Source: Thermohalobaculum sp039184865 (GTDB lineage: Bacteria > Pseudomonadota > Alphaproteobacteria > Rhodobacterales > Rhodobacteraceae). From it: a stretch of 64,000 nucleotides of DNA. The position numbers were made by a program, and so were the translations under genes. Position 1 is the stretch's first letter. Each line of letters starts with the position of its first letter. Shown piece by piece: positions 25,748-34,842 of this stretch. Location of the stretch: NCBI GenBank assembly GCA_039184865.1, contig JBCDAV010000007.1, forward strand, positions 124,001 to 188,000. The letters run 5' to 3'. The notes beneath the pieces are model-generated. The model was not told where the DNA came from and did no database searches. It saw only the letters and a program-made list of their open reading frames with translations.

Positions 25748-27208
25748 TCAGAAATTCACGACCATGTTCACGAACCCTCCCGTCCAGGCCGGCGTGTCGC
25801 CGGGCACGACCTGGCGAATGCCCTGGCCTGGAAACGAGACGCTGAACCCGGCGGTCAGAAAGGTGTAGCTGTTCAGAATGCGGCTGTACTCGATGAACAG
25901 ATCGTCGGACAGATGCGCATCGCCCACGCCGGAGATCACGGTGCCGAGATTGCCGCTGGCGAAACTGAACCGCGTCGCCTGACCGAACTGAAGCGGACTG
26001 TTCAGCTCGTTCGCCCGGACATGGGCATAACGCAGGGTCAGCGTGTCCAGCGCGGACGGTTTCAGTTGCAGCGCCAGATTGTGCGACTGAACGTTCGAGT
26101 TGATGAACAGCATTGCCGATTTAGACCCGGTCGCCCATGTCGACGGCGATCCGTCGTAATAGAGCGGATCGAAGCGCTCCTGGGCCGGGGTGTCCGGATC
26201 GTCGCCGGAAAATGTCTGATAGCCGTATGTCAGCTCCGGCGCCCAGGGCAGACCGGCGAACCGGTAGCCGACGCGAAGCCGCCCGGCATAGGCGCGCAGG
26301 TCGATGCGCGGGTTCCACTCGATGGCCAGATCGCCAGTCAAGAACACGCCGGACAACATGCCGTCGAAGGGCGGTGTCTCGGCATAGAAGCTGAGCGCGT
26401 TCAGTCCCTGACGATCCCCGAGCGTGATCGTCGGCGGGCCGACACCGCCAGTGGGCGCCTGCGGATAGGGCGCGTTCGAGTCGACGACGTTGACATAGGT
26501 CGCTCCGAGAAGACCGCCGCCGGCCCAGTCCATCCGTGCATCGGCACCCAGAAGCACGTTGCCGCTGTCGCTCGAGCGCTGCTCGTTCGGCTGCAGAAAG
26601 AACCCGGTCGCCTGCATCGGACCACGTGTGACCCGGGCGATCGCGGCCATCTCCCACGCCTTGCGCGGCCCGAACTTCAGGGCGCCGCGCTCGAACCCGT
26701 TGGCCGCACCGTTCGAGATCAGCATGCCCGAGCCCAGCCGCAATTCGCGCGGACCGACCGACAGGTCGAGGGTCGTTTCCTCGCCGAGCGCTGCACGCAC
26801 GCCGAGATAGCCTTCCTCCCATGTCGCGCGTCCGGTATTTCTCGCATCGAACGGATCGGTGCCCCAGGTGAACGACGCCACCGCCGAGACCTTTCCGTAG
26901 AGCGTCACGTTCTCATCGGCCCGAAAGGAAAAGCTCACGCCCGGCTTGACGTAAAGCTCCAGCCAGTCTGCGTCCGGATCGAAGTTCTCCTGCGGGGCAA
27001 AGGCGTCGGAGAGGTTCCAGAACAGGTTGCGCTCGCTGACGGCATTCGCCCCGGCCTGAAAATGGCCGCGCAGGGTGAAGTCGCCTTGTTCGAACACCAG
27101 TTCCGGGGGCCGGTCCTGCGCGTGCGCGCAAATGGGCAGGACTGCCGCGCACTGGAGCGCAAGCAAAGCGGCGCTGAGCCGTCGGATCGCTCGCCTCGGT
27201 GAAGGCAC
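25748..27208 (-). CDS. Outer-membrane beta-barrel protein, AlgE/porin-like
   Basis: A 486-residue protein with a signal peptide (basic start, hydrophobic core, cleavage after CAHAQ) and alternating amphipathic strands with many aromatic residues; it ends in Phe (MVVNF) as expected for insertion by the BAM complex. The central features (LRLGSGMLISNG, GYRFAGLPWAPELTYGYQ) resemble alginate-export-type 18-strand barrels. It is probably a passive channel for a hydrophilic or anionic compound that the neighbouring secreted hydrolase then attacks; that link is inference. Exact subfamily uncertain. Confidence 0.75.
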   Translation of the reverse strand: MPSPRRAIRRLSAALLALQCAAVLPICAHAQDRPPELVFEQGDFTLRGHFQAGANAVSERNLFWNLSDAFAPQENFDPDADWLELYVKPGVSFSFRADENVTLYGKVSAVASFTWGTDPFDARNTGRATWEEGYLGVRAALGEETTLDLSVGPRELRLGSGMLISNGAANGFERGALKFGPRKAWEMAAIARVTRGPMQATGFFLQPNEQRSSDSGNVLLGADARMDWAGGGLLGATYVNVVDSNAPYPQAPTGGVGPPTITLGDRQGLNALSFYAETPPFDGMLSGVFLTGDLAIEWNPRIDLRAYAGRLRVGYRFAGLPWAPELTYGYQTFSGDDPDTPAQERFDPLYYDGSPSTWATGSKSAMLFINSNVQSHNLALQLKPSALDTLTLRYAHVRANELNSPLQFGQATRFSFASGNLGTVISGVGDAHLSDDLFIEYSRILNSYTFLTAGFSVSFPGQGIRQVVPGDTPAWTGGFVNMVVNF

Positions 27209-27431
27209 GCCGCCCCCTCTGTCACGACCGCGCCCGCGCGGGCCACGGCTTCGACCCAGGAACCTAGTCCGGCAATCCGCGCGATAAAGCCTCGCGTCCG
27301 CAAATCTCGGGCGGCGTGGCCGTCCCGGCAGGCGCAGAAAACCCGCGGTGTTTTAATGAAATTTTAGAGACTTCCCCGTACACCCGTCCGCGCAATTGCC
27401 ACGCTCCCGCGGGAGCGGATGACCTCGCGAG

Positions 27432-27616
27432 GGCCGGTGGCCATAGACGGTTGGGGCGAACCCTTCCCAGGTTGCCGGTGCCGCCCGACAGGCGGCACGC
27501 GTAGAGTAGTGTTCCCGGTGGCTGGCCAGCCACTGCTTATCCGATGTCAAAGCACGGCCGGACTCTGTCCGGCGCGGACCGCGAACAGCGCCCCGTCCCG
27601 GCGCTGCTTTTGTTTT
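27432..27616 (+). ncRNA. Structured RNA resembling a shortened orphan 5S rRNA
   Basis: The plus strand contains GGTGGCCATAG (27436-27446), a signature of the alphaproteobacterial 5S 5' region, and TAGAGTAGTG (27501-27510), like the GAGAGTAGG of 5S loop E. GGCCGG at 27432-27437 can pair with CTGGCC at 27522-27527 as helix I (one G-U). An 8-bp hairpin (27478-27498) takes the helix IV position. The 96-base core is about 20 shorter than real 5S because the helix II/III arm is reduced. A 3' tail with a 7-bp hairpin (27557-27573) leads to a strong terminator. No 23S or 16S gene is near. Alternatives: decayed 5S copy or an unrelated sRNA. A 16-bp palindrome lies just upstream (27402-27417). Confidence 0.5.
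27586..27616 (+). terminator. Intrinsic terminator
   Basis: CAGCGCC (27586-27592), a 7-base loop and GGCGCTG (27600-27606) form a perfect stem followed by CTTTTGTTTT. No plus-strand protein gene precedes it within a kilobase, so it should terminate the structured RNA. Confidence 0.85.
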
Positions 27617-27729
27617 CTGCGGGTCACACGACCCGCCCGGGACATCGCCCGCACGAGCCAGACCGGAACCGGCCTCGCGATTGCGCGAGGACGCGCTTGC
27701 GGCTGTCCGGCGACAGGACCCGGACGCTC

Positions 27730-28155
27730 TCAGGCGACCAGTTGGGTTCCGCTGCGCCGGATCATCTCCTCGCAGATCTGATCGAAGGCGCTGCGCCAGG
27801 CCAGTTGGATGTCGTCGGTGAAACCGGACTTCATCGCCTCGGCGATCGCGTCGATCAGTGCTTCCTGCATCTCGCGATAGTCCATCGGCAACAGCCGGAA
27901 GGGCGCATGGCCCTCGGCCAACAGCTCGAGTTTGCGGTTCATTTCCGCCTCGTTGTCGAGGTTTTCGACGATGAACGCGATCGCCGCCATGAACCGCATG
28001 CCCTGCTCGCGAATGTCGCTGACGAACAGCTTGCGCAGCTTGGGCGCGCGGTTGAAGAGATCGGTGTAGAACAGTTCCGAGATGCGCTCGGCATCGGGCC
28101 TGATGACCTCATAGCTTGCCCGGATCTTCTGCTTTTCGGCATCTGTCAGGTGCAT
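27730..28155 (-). CDS. Single-domain globin
   Basis: A 141-residue globin-fold protein. The E-to-F region reads FMAAIAFIVENL and LLAEGHAPFRLL, where His in EGHAPF is the proximal heme ligand candidate (F8); the C-terminal helix DIQLAWRSAFDQICEEM matches bacterial haemoglobin-type globins. Such proteins bind oxygen or nitric oxide in the cytoplasm. It lies about 90 bases downstream of the kinase gene on the same strand, which may be co-transcribed with it. No reductase domain is attached, so it is not a flavohaemoglobin; a sensor globin role is possible. Confidence 0.85.
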   Translation of the reverse strand: MHLTDAEKQKIRASYEVIRPDAERISELFYTDLFNRAPKLRKLFVSDIREQGMRFMAAIAFIVENLDNEAEMNRKLELLAEGHAPFRLLPMDYREMQEALIDAIAEAMKSGFTDDIQLAWRSAFDQICEEMIRRSGTQLVA

Positions 28156-28244
28156 TGGCTGGCTCCATGTTGCTCATGGAGGCCTAGCGCGAATCGCGGT
28201 CACCCGCCTTGACCTCGGTCAAGAGCGGGCGGTCTGCAGGGATG

Positions 28245-29555
28245 TCAGGGCAGCGCGACCGTGACGATGACTATCTGCTCGGCGACCAGTCCCTCCGGGC
28301 TTTCCGCATCGATCAGGAAACTGAAGCTGCCGCCCTCGGTCGGCGTGCCCTTGAGCGTGCTGACGCCCTCTGCGTCGCGCGAGAAGATCAGACCCGGCGG
28401 CACGCGTCCGATCGAGCGGATCAGCAGGTCCTTCGGGGCGCCGCTATAGGCGAACGGCGTGCTCGACCAGTCATAGGGCTCACCCACCTTTGCGGCGGGC
28501 GCGACGACGTCTTCCTGAACCGGCTCGAGCACCACGCGATGCACGGCACCGCCCGTCATCGCGCCGAATCCGAAGTAGTTGGTCGCGGTGTCGTGGAAGA
28601 ACGCCCCGCACGCGAGGACGAAAGATGCGGCGATCCCGGCCCAGGGCAGCCAGGAGCGGCCTTTGCCGGACCGCACCGGACGCCGGAACTTTCCGGGCGA
28701 CGTGCCGTCCCATGCGGCAACCGCGGCCATGTCGTCGGGCCGCCCCTCGGGTGCCGGGGCGAGCATGCTCTGGATCAGGCCGCGGATGTGCGCGGGCACG
28801 GCGCCCAGATCGGGCAGGTCGCGGCGCTTGTCGATGATGTCGACCTGGCTGCCGGTCATCGGCAACGGCTGACCCGTCGCGGCCTGCGCCAGCACCAGCC
28901 CGAAGGAATAGATGTCGGACTTTGCGCTGACGACACCGCCGTTCAGGCCGAGTTGCTCGGGCGAGATGTAGTTCATCTTGCCGGCCAGCCCGGACCCGAT
29001 CAGCGTGTCCTTGGAGTTCGACGACTTCGCGATGCCGAAATCGATGATCTTGGCCTTCTCGACTTCGCCGTCGATCAGGATGATGTTGTCGGGCGAGATA
29101 TCGCGGTGGAAAACGCCCTGCCGGTGTGCCGCGTGCAGCCCGTCGCCGATCCGGCGCCGCAGCGTGTCCAGATCCTCGCGGGTCAGCGCCCCGTGGCGTT
29201 TCAGGTGCTCCGCCAGCGACGGACCTTCGGCATACTCCATCACGAGGTAGGGCCGCCCGAGCTCGGGATCGACCGAGAACAGGAAGTAGCGCACGATCGC
29301 TTCGTGATGAATATCGTGCAGCACGTCGGCCTCGCGCCGGAACAGGCTGATGATCAGCTCGTCCTCGGCGTGCTCGGGCAAGATCATCTTGATCGCGACC
29401 TTGTAGCCGGTCTGGACGTTGCGACCGGCGTAGACCTCGCCCATGCCGCCGCGCGCGATCCGCTCATCGACGACATAGATGCCATTCAGCACCGTGCCCG
29501 AGGGGATCGTTACCGACGGGACGGCAAAGGCATCCGGGACGCTTTTTGAGAACAT
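28245..29555 (-). CDS. Membrane-anchored Ser/Thr protein kinase (Hanks type)
   Basis: A 436-residue protein. The glycine loop ARGGMGEVYAG, the ATP lysine in YKVAIKMIL, the catalytic HRDISPDN and the DFG loop (IIDFGIAKSS) are intact, so it should be active. A transmembrane helix at about 315-335 (LPWAGIAASFVLACGAFF) separates it from a periplasmic C-terminal region of about 100 residues resembling an Ig-like sensor. ATG at 29555 (MFSKSVPD) is preferred because the extra 29 residues upstream look non-coding. Eukaryote-type kinases of this kind phosphorylate regulators; the target is unknown. Confidence 0.9.
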   Translation of the reverse strand: MFSKSVPDAFAVPSVTIPSGTVLNGIYVVDERIARGGMGEVYAGRNVQTGYKVAIKMILPEHAEDELIISLFRREADVLHDIHHEAIVRYFLFSVDPELGRPYLVMEYAEGPSLAEHLKRHGALTREDLDTLRRRIGDGLHAAHRQGVFHRDISPDNIILIDGEVEKAKIIDFGIAKSSNSKDTLIGSGLAGKMNYISPEQLGLNGGVVSAKSDIYSFGLVLAQAATGQPLPMTGSQVDIIDKRRDLPDLGAVPAHIRGLIQSMLAPAPEGRPDDMAAVAAWDGTSPGKFRRPVRSGKGRSWLPWAGIAASFVLACGAFFHDTATNYFGFGAMTGGAVHRVVLEPVQEDVVAPAAKVGEPYDWSSTPFAYSGAPKDLLIRSIGRVPPGLIFSRDAEGVSTLKGTPTEGGSFSFLIDAESPEGLVAEQIVIVTVALP

Positions 29556-29729
29556 CGTCGGTTGACGCTCGTCGTCATCCGCCGACACCGCATGTTGAAA
29601 CGCTCGATTGACCGCAGACACGCCCACCCCCGACAGACCCAACTCACGGGCGGAGAATGCAGCGGATTTTCTGAAGATTCGCTAAATACGTACGGGTTTT
29701 CGAGTGCGCGACGGCCGTTTTCCCGCCGC

Positions 29730-31385
29730 TCAGGCGTCGTCGATCAGCGCCCGGGCAGCGTCGCGCGCGGCTTCGTTGATGCTGTCGCCCGAGAGCATCC
29801 GGGCGATCTCGTCGACCCGGGCAGCATCGTCAAGCTCGGCGACATCCGTCCGGGTGTGATGGTCGGAGGCGGACTTCGCGATCAGGAAATGTGCATCGCC
29901 CTTGGCCGCGACCTGCGGCGAGTGGGTGACGACCAGCACCTGGCCGCTGTCGGCGAGCGTGGCCAGACGCCGCCCGACCGCGTTCGCCGTGGCACCGCCG
30001 ACACCGCGGTCGATCTCGTCGAAGATCATCACCTGCCCGGTCTCGGCGGCTGCGAGCTGCACCTTCAGCGCCAGCAGGAACCGGCTGAGTTCGCCGCCCG
30101 AGGCGATACGGTCGATCGGCCCTGCCGGCGCACCGGGATTGATCCGCGCCGTGAAGCGCACGGCGTCCGCGCCGTCGGGGCCGTCTTCCGCCTCGATGAT
30201 ATCGGTAACAAATCGCGCCGCCTCCATGCGCAGCGGCGGCAGTTCGGCGGTAACCGCCGCGTCCAGATCAGCGGCCGTGCGGCGGCGATCCTCGGTCAAT
30301 TTTGCAGCGGCGGCGCGATAGGCTTCACCGGCCGTGGCGGCCTGACCGCGCAACTCCTCCAGACGGATTTCGCCGCCATCGATGGTTTCGAGCCGGGCCG
30401 CCATGTCGCGGGCATGGCTGCCTAGTTCATCCGGCGCGACATTGTGCTTGCGCGCGAGACCGCGGATCGCGAAGAGCCGTTCCTCGACATCGTCGAGACG
30501 GCCGGGATCGAAGGTCAGCGCGTCGAGAACCTCGGCGACCTGGGCCTGCGCCTCGGTCAGTTCCGCCATGGTCCGGTCGATGGCCGAGATCGCCGCTTCG
30601 AGCCGCCCCTCGGCGCGCGGCGCAGCATGGCTGAGACGGGAGAGCGCATCCGAAAGGGCAGCTTCGGCCCCGTCCGTCCCGAGCCCCGCCTGCGCCCGGC
30701 CAATATCCGAGACCAGATCGGCGGCCTGCCGGATCAGACGGCGTTCGCCATCGAGCTCGGCATCCTCCCCCGGTTGCGGCGCCAGTGCTTCGAGTTCGTC
30801 GACGCTGTGGCGCAGGAAATCGGCGTCCGCCGCCGACTGCTCGAGCGCGAGCTGCGCCTGATCGAGCTCGCGCCGCAGCGCCTGCCACGCCGCCCAGAGC
30901 CGCCGGACCTCGGCCGCCGAGCCGTCGAGCCCGCCGAACGCGTCGAGCAGCGCACGGTGGCCGCGCGGATTGAGCAGACCGCGATCGTCGTGCTGGCCGT
31001 GAACCTCGATCAGCAGATCCCCGACCTCGGACAACACCTTGCTGCTGACGCGCTGGTCATTGACGAACGCCCGGGCCCGGCCATCGGCGGATGCCGTCCG
31101 GCGCAGGATCAGCTCGCCATCCGCCGGATCGAGCCCGGCCTCATCGAGCACGGCATTGACCGGATGATCGCGGTCGACCTCGAATTCGGCGGCGACCGAG
31201 CCGTCGCTGGCCCCGGCGCGCACCAGATCGCGCCGCACCTTGAGGCCGAGCGCGTAGCCCAGCGCATCCATCAGGATCGACTTTCCGGCGCCGGTTTCAC
31301 CGGTCATCACGTTCAATCCGGGCCCGAAGGACAGGTCCAGCGCCTCGATCAGCACGATATTGCGGATCGACAGGCTACGTAGCAT
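29730..31385 (-). CDS. recN: DNA repair protein RecN
   Basis: A 551-residue SMC-like ATPase acting in double-strand break repair. Walker A GETGAGKSILMDAL is at about residues 30-43, the coiled-coil region lies in the middle, and the C-terminal ABC signature GGELSRFLLALK with Walker B VMIFDEIDRGVGG closes the nucleotide site. Gene order recN-bamD-lpxC on the minus strand is standard in Rhodobacterales. About 20 bases separate it from bamD, suggesting co-transcription. Confidence 0.97.
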   Translation of the reverse strand: MLRSLSIRNIVLIEALDLSFGPGLNVMTGETGAGKSILMDALGYALGLKVRRDLVRAGASDGSVAAEFEVDRDHPVNAVLDEAGLDPADGELILRRTASADGRARAFVNDQRVSSKVLSEVGDLLIEVHGQHDDRGLLNPRGHRALLDAFGGLDGSAAEVRRLWAAWQALRRELDQAQLALEQSAADADFLRHSVDELEALAPQPGEDAELDGERRLIRQAADLVSDIGRAQAGLGTDGAEAALSDALSRLSHAAPRAEGRLEAAISAIDRTMAELTEAQAQVAEVLDALTFDPGRLDDVEERLFAIRGLARKHNVAPDELGSHARDMAARLETIDGGEIRLEELRGQAATAGEAYRAAAAKLTEDRRRTAADLDAAVTAELPPLRMEAARFVTDIIEAEDGPDGADAVRFTARINPGAPAGPIDRIASGGELSRFLLALKVQLAAAETGQVMIFDEIDRGVGGATANAVGRRLATLADSGQVLVVTHSPQVAAKGDAHFLIAKSASDHHTRTDVAELDDAARVDEIARMLSGDSINEAARDAARALIDDA

Positions 31386-31406
31386 CGAGACCGCCGTTGG
31401 GACGGG

Positions 31407-32255
31407 TCAGAGCCACTTTCCGAGAATGATCCGGCGATAGACCCGGTCGTACCAGCTGTCCTCCTCGGAGGCCGGACGCAGGTCCCGGTCGGTCAGCAGC
31501 GCGTAGGAGGCCGCGTACCATTCGGAGCCGACGAAGTTCTCACCGAGCACGGCGGCAACCGTCTGCGCCTCCCGGTTCAGACCCATCGAGAGATAGGATT
31601 CGACGAGCCGGTGCAGTGCCTCGGGCGTCTGCGAGGTCGTCTGATAGCGCTCGAGCACCACGCGGAACCTGTTGACCGCGGCCATGTAGTGACCGCGCTT
31701 GAGGTAATAGCGTCCGACCTCCATCTCCTTGCCGGCAAGGTGATTGTTGGTCAGGTCGAGCTTGAGCTGGGCATCGCGCGCGTAATCGGTGTCGGGATAG
31801 CGCCGCACGACCTCGGACAGTTCCTCGAGCGCGCGGGTCGTGGTCGCCTGATCCCGGCCAACATCGACGATGTTGTCGTAGTGGGTAAGCGCGATCAGAT
31901 ACTGCGCATAGGCCGCGTCTTCGTCAGTCGGATAGAGGTCAAGGTAGCGCTGCGCCGAGCTTCGCGTCGACGGCATGTTGCCGGCCTCGTAGTGCGAATA
32001 GGCCGACATGATGGTGGCGCGCTTGGCGAGCTGCGAGAACGGGAACAGGCGTTCGACCTCGTCGAACGTGTTCGCCGCGACCTCGGGCTCGCCCTCGGCC
32101 AGGGCTGCTTCGGCGGCGTCATAGATCTCGCGCGCCGAGCGGTTCTCGAGCGGGATCTCGTCGCTTTCGAACAGCGATCCGACCGTTTCGCACCCGGCGA
32201 GCAGGGTCGCCGAAAGCGCCAGCGCCCCTATCCTCATCGCAAGCCGATTACCCAT
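31407..32255 (-). CDS. bamD: Outer-membrane assembly lipoprotein BamD
   Basis: A 282-residue lipoprotein with lipobox LLAGC (lipidated Cys near residue 22) and five TPR-like repeats (for example GEPEVAANTFDEVERLFPFS). BamD is the essential lipoprotein of the BAM complex that inserts outer-membrane barrels; it works on the periplasmic face of the outer membrane. It is between lpxC and recN, its usual alphaproteobacterial position. Start could be the next Met (MRIGALALS) six residues on; the present choice keeps the longer signal peptide. Confidence 0.95.
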   Translation of the reverse strand: MGNRLAMRIGALALSATLLAGCETVGSLFESDEIPLENRSAREIYDAAEAALAEGEPEVAANTFDEVERLFPFSQLAKRATIMSAYSHYEAGNMPSTRSSAQRYLDLYPTDEDAAYAQYLIALTHYDNIVDVGRDQATTTRALEELSEVVRRYPDTDYARDAQLKLDLTNNHLAGKEMEVGRYYLKRGHYMAAVNRFRVVLERYQTTSQTPEALHRLVESYLSMGLNREAQTVAAVLGENFVGSEWYAASYALLTDRDLRPASEEDSWYDRVYRRIILGKWL

Positions 32256-32400
32256 GTCCCGGCACCCTGTATCGTTGCTCCTGACCGGTCAAAGCCGATA
32301 TCGCGCGCACCATACTGCGGCGGTTCCGAAAGGAAAAGAGCATTAGCCGATGCTCTGGATCACGATGCAGGATCTTGTGCGATCAAGCGCGCCGGAAGCG

Positions 32401-33327
32401 TCAGCCCGCCAGCGCGGTCACTTCGCCCGAACGCGGCAGGACCGGCGGCAAGGCCGCAATCCCGAGCCCGGCCTCGACCGGTGCCAGTTCCCAGGCATCC
32501 GGCGAGGAGAACACCGCGTGGAGCAGCCGGTTCGTCATGCCGTGCCCGGATTTCACGCCGACATAGCGTCCGATGATCGGCATGCCCGCGAGCGCGAGAT
32601 CGCCGATCGCATCGAGCATCTTGTGCCGAACGAACTCGTCGGGACGGCGCAGGCCCTCCGGGTTGAGCACCCGGCCGCTATCGACGACGATGGCGTTCTG
32701 CAGGCTTCCGCCGCGCGCCAGGCCGATCGAGCGCAGGTACTCGACCTCGCTGAGATGGCCGAAGGTCCGGCAGTCGCTCAGCTCCGAGGCAAAGGCGCCG
32801 TTTACCAGCTGGCAGTCCGCGTGCTGCGCGCCGATGGCGCGATCCGCGAACTCGATGCTGAAGTCCATCTCGAACGCTTCCGAAGGTTCGAGCCGGGCGA
32901 TCTTTTCGCCTTCCGTGACCTCGACCGTGCGCAGGATCCTGAGACCCAAAAGCGCCTCGCCATGCGCTTCGAGACCCGCCGCGGCGATGCCGTTGACGAA
33001 CGGTGCCGAGGAGCCATCCATGATCGGGACTTCCGGCCCGTCGAGCGCGATGATCGCGTCCTGCACGCCGCATCCGGCCAGAGCCGCCATGACGTGCTCG
33101 ACCGTGCCGACCGAGACGCCGTGCTCGTTCGTCAACCGGGTGCACAATTGCGTATCCGTCACGAGATCGTAGCGCGCCGGGATCGTCTGCTGTTCGACCG
33201 GAACATCGATCCGGATGAACGAGATGCCCGCGCCGGCTGGCGCAGGCGCGATGGACATGGCAACGGGCTGCCCCCCATGCAGTCCGACGCCACTGAACTC
33301 AGCGCTTGATTTCAAGGTTCTGCGCAT
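32401..33327 (-). CDS. lpxC: UDP-3-O-acyl-N-acetylglucosamine deacetylase LpxC
   Basis: A 308-residue Zn-dependent enzyme for the committed step of lipid A synthesis. The zinc-ligand segments are visible as GTVEHVMAAL near residue 75 and KSGHGMTNRLLHAV near 276, together with the catalytic aspartate region in HKMLDAIGDLAL. Length is normal. It starts with MRRTLKSSAEF. It is divergent from the PAS histidine kinase, with 263 bases between that include a perfect CtrA box closer to the kinase. Confidence 0.97.
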   Translation of the reverse strand: MRRTLKSSAEFSGVGLHGGQPVAMSIAPAPAGAGISFIRIDVPVEQQTIPARYDLVTDTQLCTRLTNEHGVSVGTVEHVMAALAGCGVQDAIIALDGPEVPIMDGSSAPFVNGIAAAGLEAHGEALLGLRILRTVEVTEGEKIARLEPSEAFEMDFSIEFADRAIGAQHADCQLVNGAFASELSDCRTFGHLSEVEYLRSIGLARGGSLQNAIVVDSGRVLNPEGLRRPDEFVRHKMLDAIGDLALAGMPIIGRYVGVKSGHGMTNRLLHAVFSSPDAWELAPVEAGLGIAALPPVLPRSGEVTALAG

Positions 33328-33531
33328 GTCGCCTCTGTTCCGGCCACGGTCATTGCCGCGGCTTCCATTTTATCAGGTCAAACAGGCGCAAACGCCCCGC
33401 ACTCGCGGTGTGACCTTAGCGTATAGGTACAGACGACATCCTTAACGCTCAAATCACTGATTATGTCGCTTTGCAACACGGCGCCGGGCGCCGGATGCAG
33501 CAGGCTTTCGCGGCCGGCCCGGCTGGCGCGA

Positions 33532-33546
33532 TTAACACTTTGTTAA
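33532..33546 (+). promoter_or_regulatory. CtrA box (TTAA-N7-TTAA)
   Basis: TTAACACTTTGTTAA exactly matches the CtrA full site. It ends 45 bases before the ATG of the PAS histidine kinase at 33591, a normal promoter position, and suggests control by the cell-cycle/motility regulator CtrA. Confidence 0.65.
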
Positions 33547-33590
33547 GTGACTCGGAACAGGGTTGCGGCGTCTCAACTTCTGGATGGGCG

Positions 33591-34757
33591 ATGACGCACT
33601 CGGACCGAATTGCGGATGACGAGGTCGGCGGCCTGAGCTTCGCCCTCGATCAGCTCAACGTCGGCTTCGCGTTCTACGACGCGGACGACCGGTTGCGCGC
33701 GTGGAACCGGGCCTACGAGCGGGTGAACGTCAAGATCGCGCCGATGATCCGGGCAGGCGCCTATTTCCCGGATCTGCTCGCCGAACTGGTGGTGCGCGGG
33801 CAGATCGACGGGATCGGGGACGATCCGACCGGCTGGGTCGCGGAACGGCTGCGCATGCGCGAAACCGGTGCGATCGCCGAGAGACGCCTGTGCGACGGTC
33901 GCCGGTTCATGGTGCGTGAAAGCCGGACTGAGGCCGGCGGCATTATCGGGCTCTGGTTCGATATCACCGATTACAACACGCCGACCCGTCCGGGCACGCT
34001 CGGTCCCGCGATCGTCGACGACATCGCCTCGCCGCATGCGCAGGACATCTGCGGCGGCGTTGCGCACGTCTTTAACAACCTGTTGCAGGTGATCCGTGGC
34101 AACGCCGATCTGGCGCGGCTCTCGACCGATACCGGCGAATTGGAGACCTGCCTCGCGGATATCGACGAGGCGATCACGCAGGGCAATGGCGTCACCGACC
34201 GGCTGCTGGCGTTCAGCCGCCAGATGTATCTGCGGCCGGTGTGCTGCGACGTGAACCCGATCGTCGCCAAGGCGCTGTACGATGTGAGGGGCGTGGTTCC
34301 GCCGGACGTCTATGTCGAGACCGCGCTGAGCCCGGACATCTGGAATGTCGAGGCCGATCCCGATCTGCTGCACCGGGTGTGCACCGAGGCGATTGCGAAC
34401 GCCATCGCGGCGCTGGACGGGCGCGGCCGTGTCCGGCTGCTGTCGTCGAACGTCAAGCTGACGGACAAGGACGACGGCTTGAACATCGCCGGGACGCCGC
34501 CGGGTCGCTACGTTTTGCTGTCGATCTCGGATACCGGCGCGGGGATGACCCACGATGTGCTGGCGCAGTCGTTCCGGCCGTTCTTCACGACGAGTTCCAA
34601 CAAGCGGTCCGCGGGTCTCGGCCTGCCGATGATCGAGGGGTTCGCCAAGCAGTCCGGCGGAGCGGTGACGCTGAGCACCGCGCCGGGCGCGGGCTGTGAG
34701 TTGCGTCTTCTGCTGCCCGCGGCAGAGGAAGGTCTGTCGGAGCCAAAGGCCGCCTGA
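33591..34757 (+). CDS. PAS-domain histidine kinase
   Basis: A 388-residue cytoplasmic histidine kinase. An N-terminal PAS domain of the PAS-7 type (LDQLNVGFAFYDADDRLRAW) spans about residues 20-130; the dimerisation/phosphoacceptor motif GVAHVFNNLLQVIRGNADL is near 155-173, and the ATPase has N box (EAIANAIAAL), G1 (SDTGAGM) and G2 (SAGLGLPM). There is no receiver domain. It is inserted opposite to the surrounding lpxC and ftsZ genes and carries its own CtrA box, so it is a separate unit. It resembles the kinase part of CckA-like hybrids; partner unknown. Confidence 0.88.
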   Translation: MTHSDRIADDEVGGLSFALDQLNVGFAFYDADDRLRAWNRAYERVNVKIAPMIRAGAYFPDLLAELVVRGQIDGIGDDPTGWVAERLRMRETGAIAERRLCDGRRFMVRESRTEAGGIIGLWFDITDYNTPTRPGTLGPAIVDDIASPHAQDICGGVAHVFNNLLQVIRGNADLARLSTDTGELETCLADIDEAITQGNGVTDRLLAFSRQMYLRPVCCDVNPIVAKALYDVRGVVPPDVYVETALSPDIWNVEADPDLLHRVCTEAIANAIAALDGRGRVRLLSSNVKLTDKDDGLNIAGTPPGRYVLLSISDTGAGMTHDVLAQSFRPFFTTSSNKRSAGLGLPMIEGFAKQSGGAVTLSTAPGAGCELRLLLPAAEEGLSEPKAA

Positions 34758-34787
34758 CGCCGAAGCGCCCGTTTGAACGTTAGATGG

Positions 34788-34823
34788 AAAAGCGAAGGCC
34801 GACGCCGTGTCCGGCGCCGGCCT
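34788..34823 (-). terminator. Probable ftsZ terminator
   Basis: Read on the minus strand a 10-bp stem (34813-34822 with 34797-34806, one mismatch) with a 6-base loop is followed by TTCGCTTTTCC. It lies 20 bases beyond the ftsZ stop and between convergent genes. Confidence 0.5.
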
Positions 34824-34842
34824 CAGAGCTTGGGGTCGCGCG

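Noticed and set aside
23523..25868. A 781-codon plus-strand open frame
   Set aside because: It runs antisense to the GST-like, SxxK hydrolase and barrel genes, whose motifs are clear; long shadow frames are common in this high-GC DNA.
27264..27550. Minus-strand open frames over the structured RNA
   Set aside because: Compositions are unconvincing, and the region shows RNA stems plus a plus-strand terminator instead.
27432..27616. SRP RNA, RNase P RNA, tmRNA or cobalamin riboswitch
   Set aside because: The hallmark sequences of these (GGAAGGAAGC loop, GAGGAAAGTCC, tag codons, B12 box) are not present.
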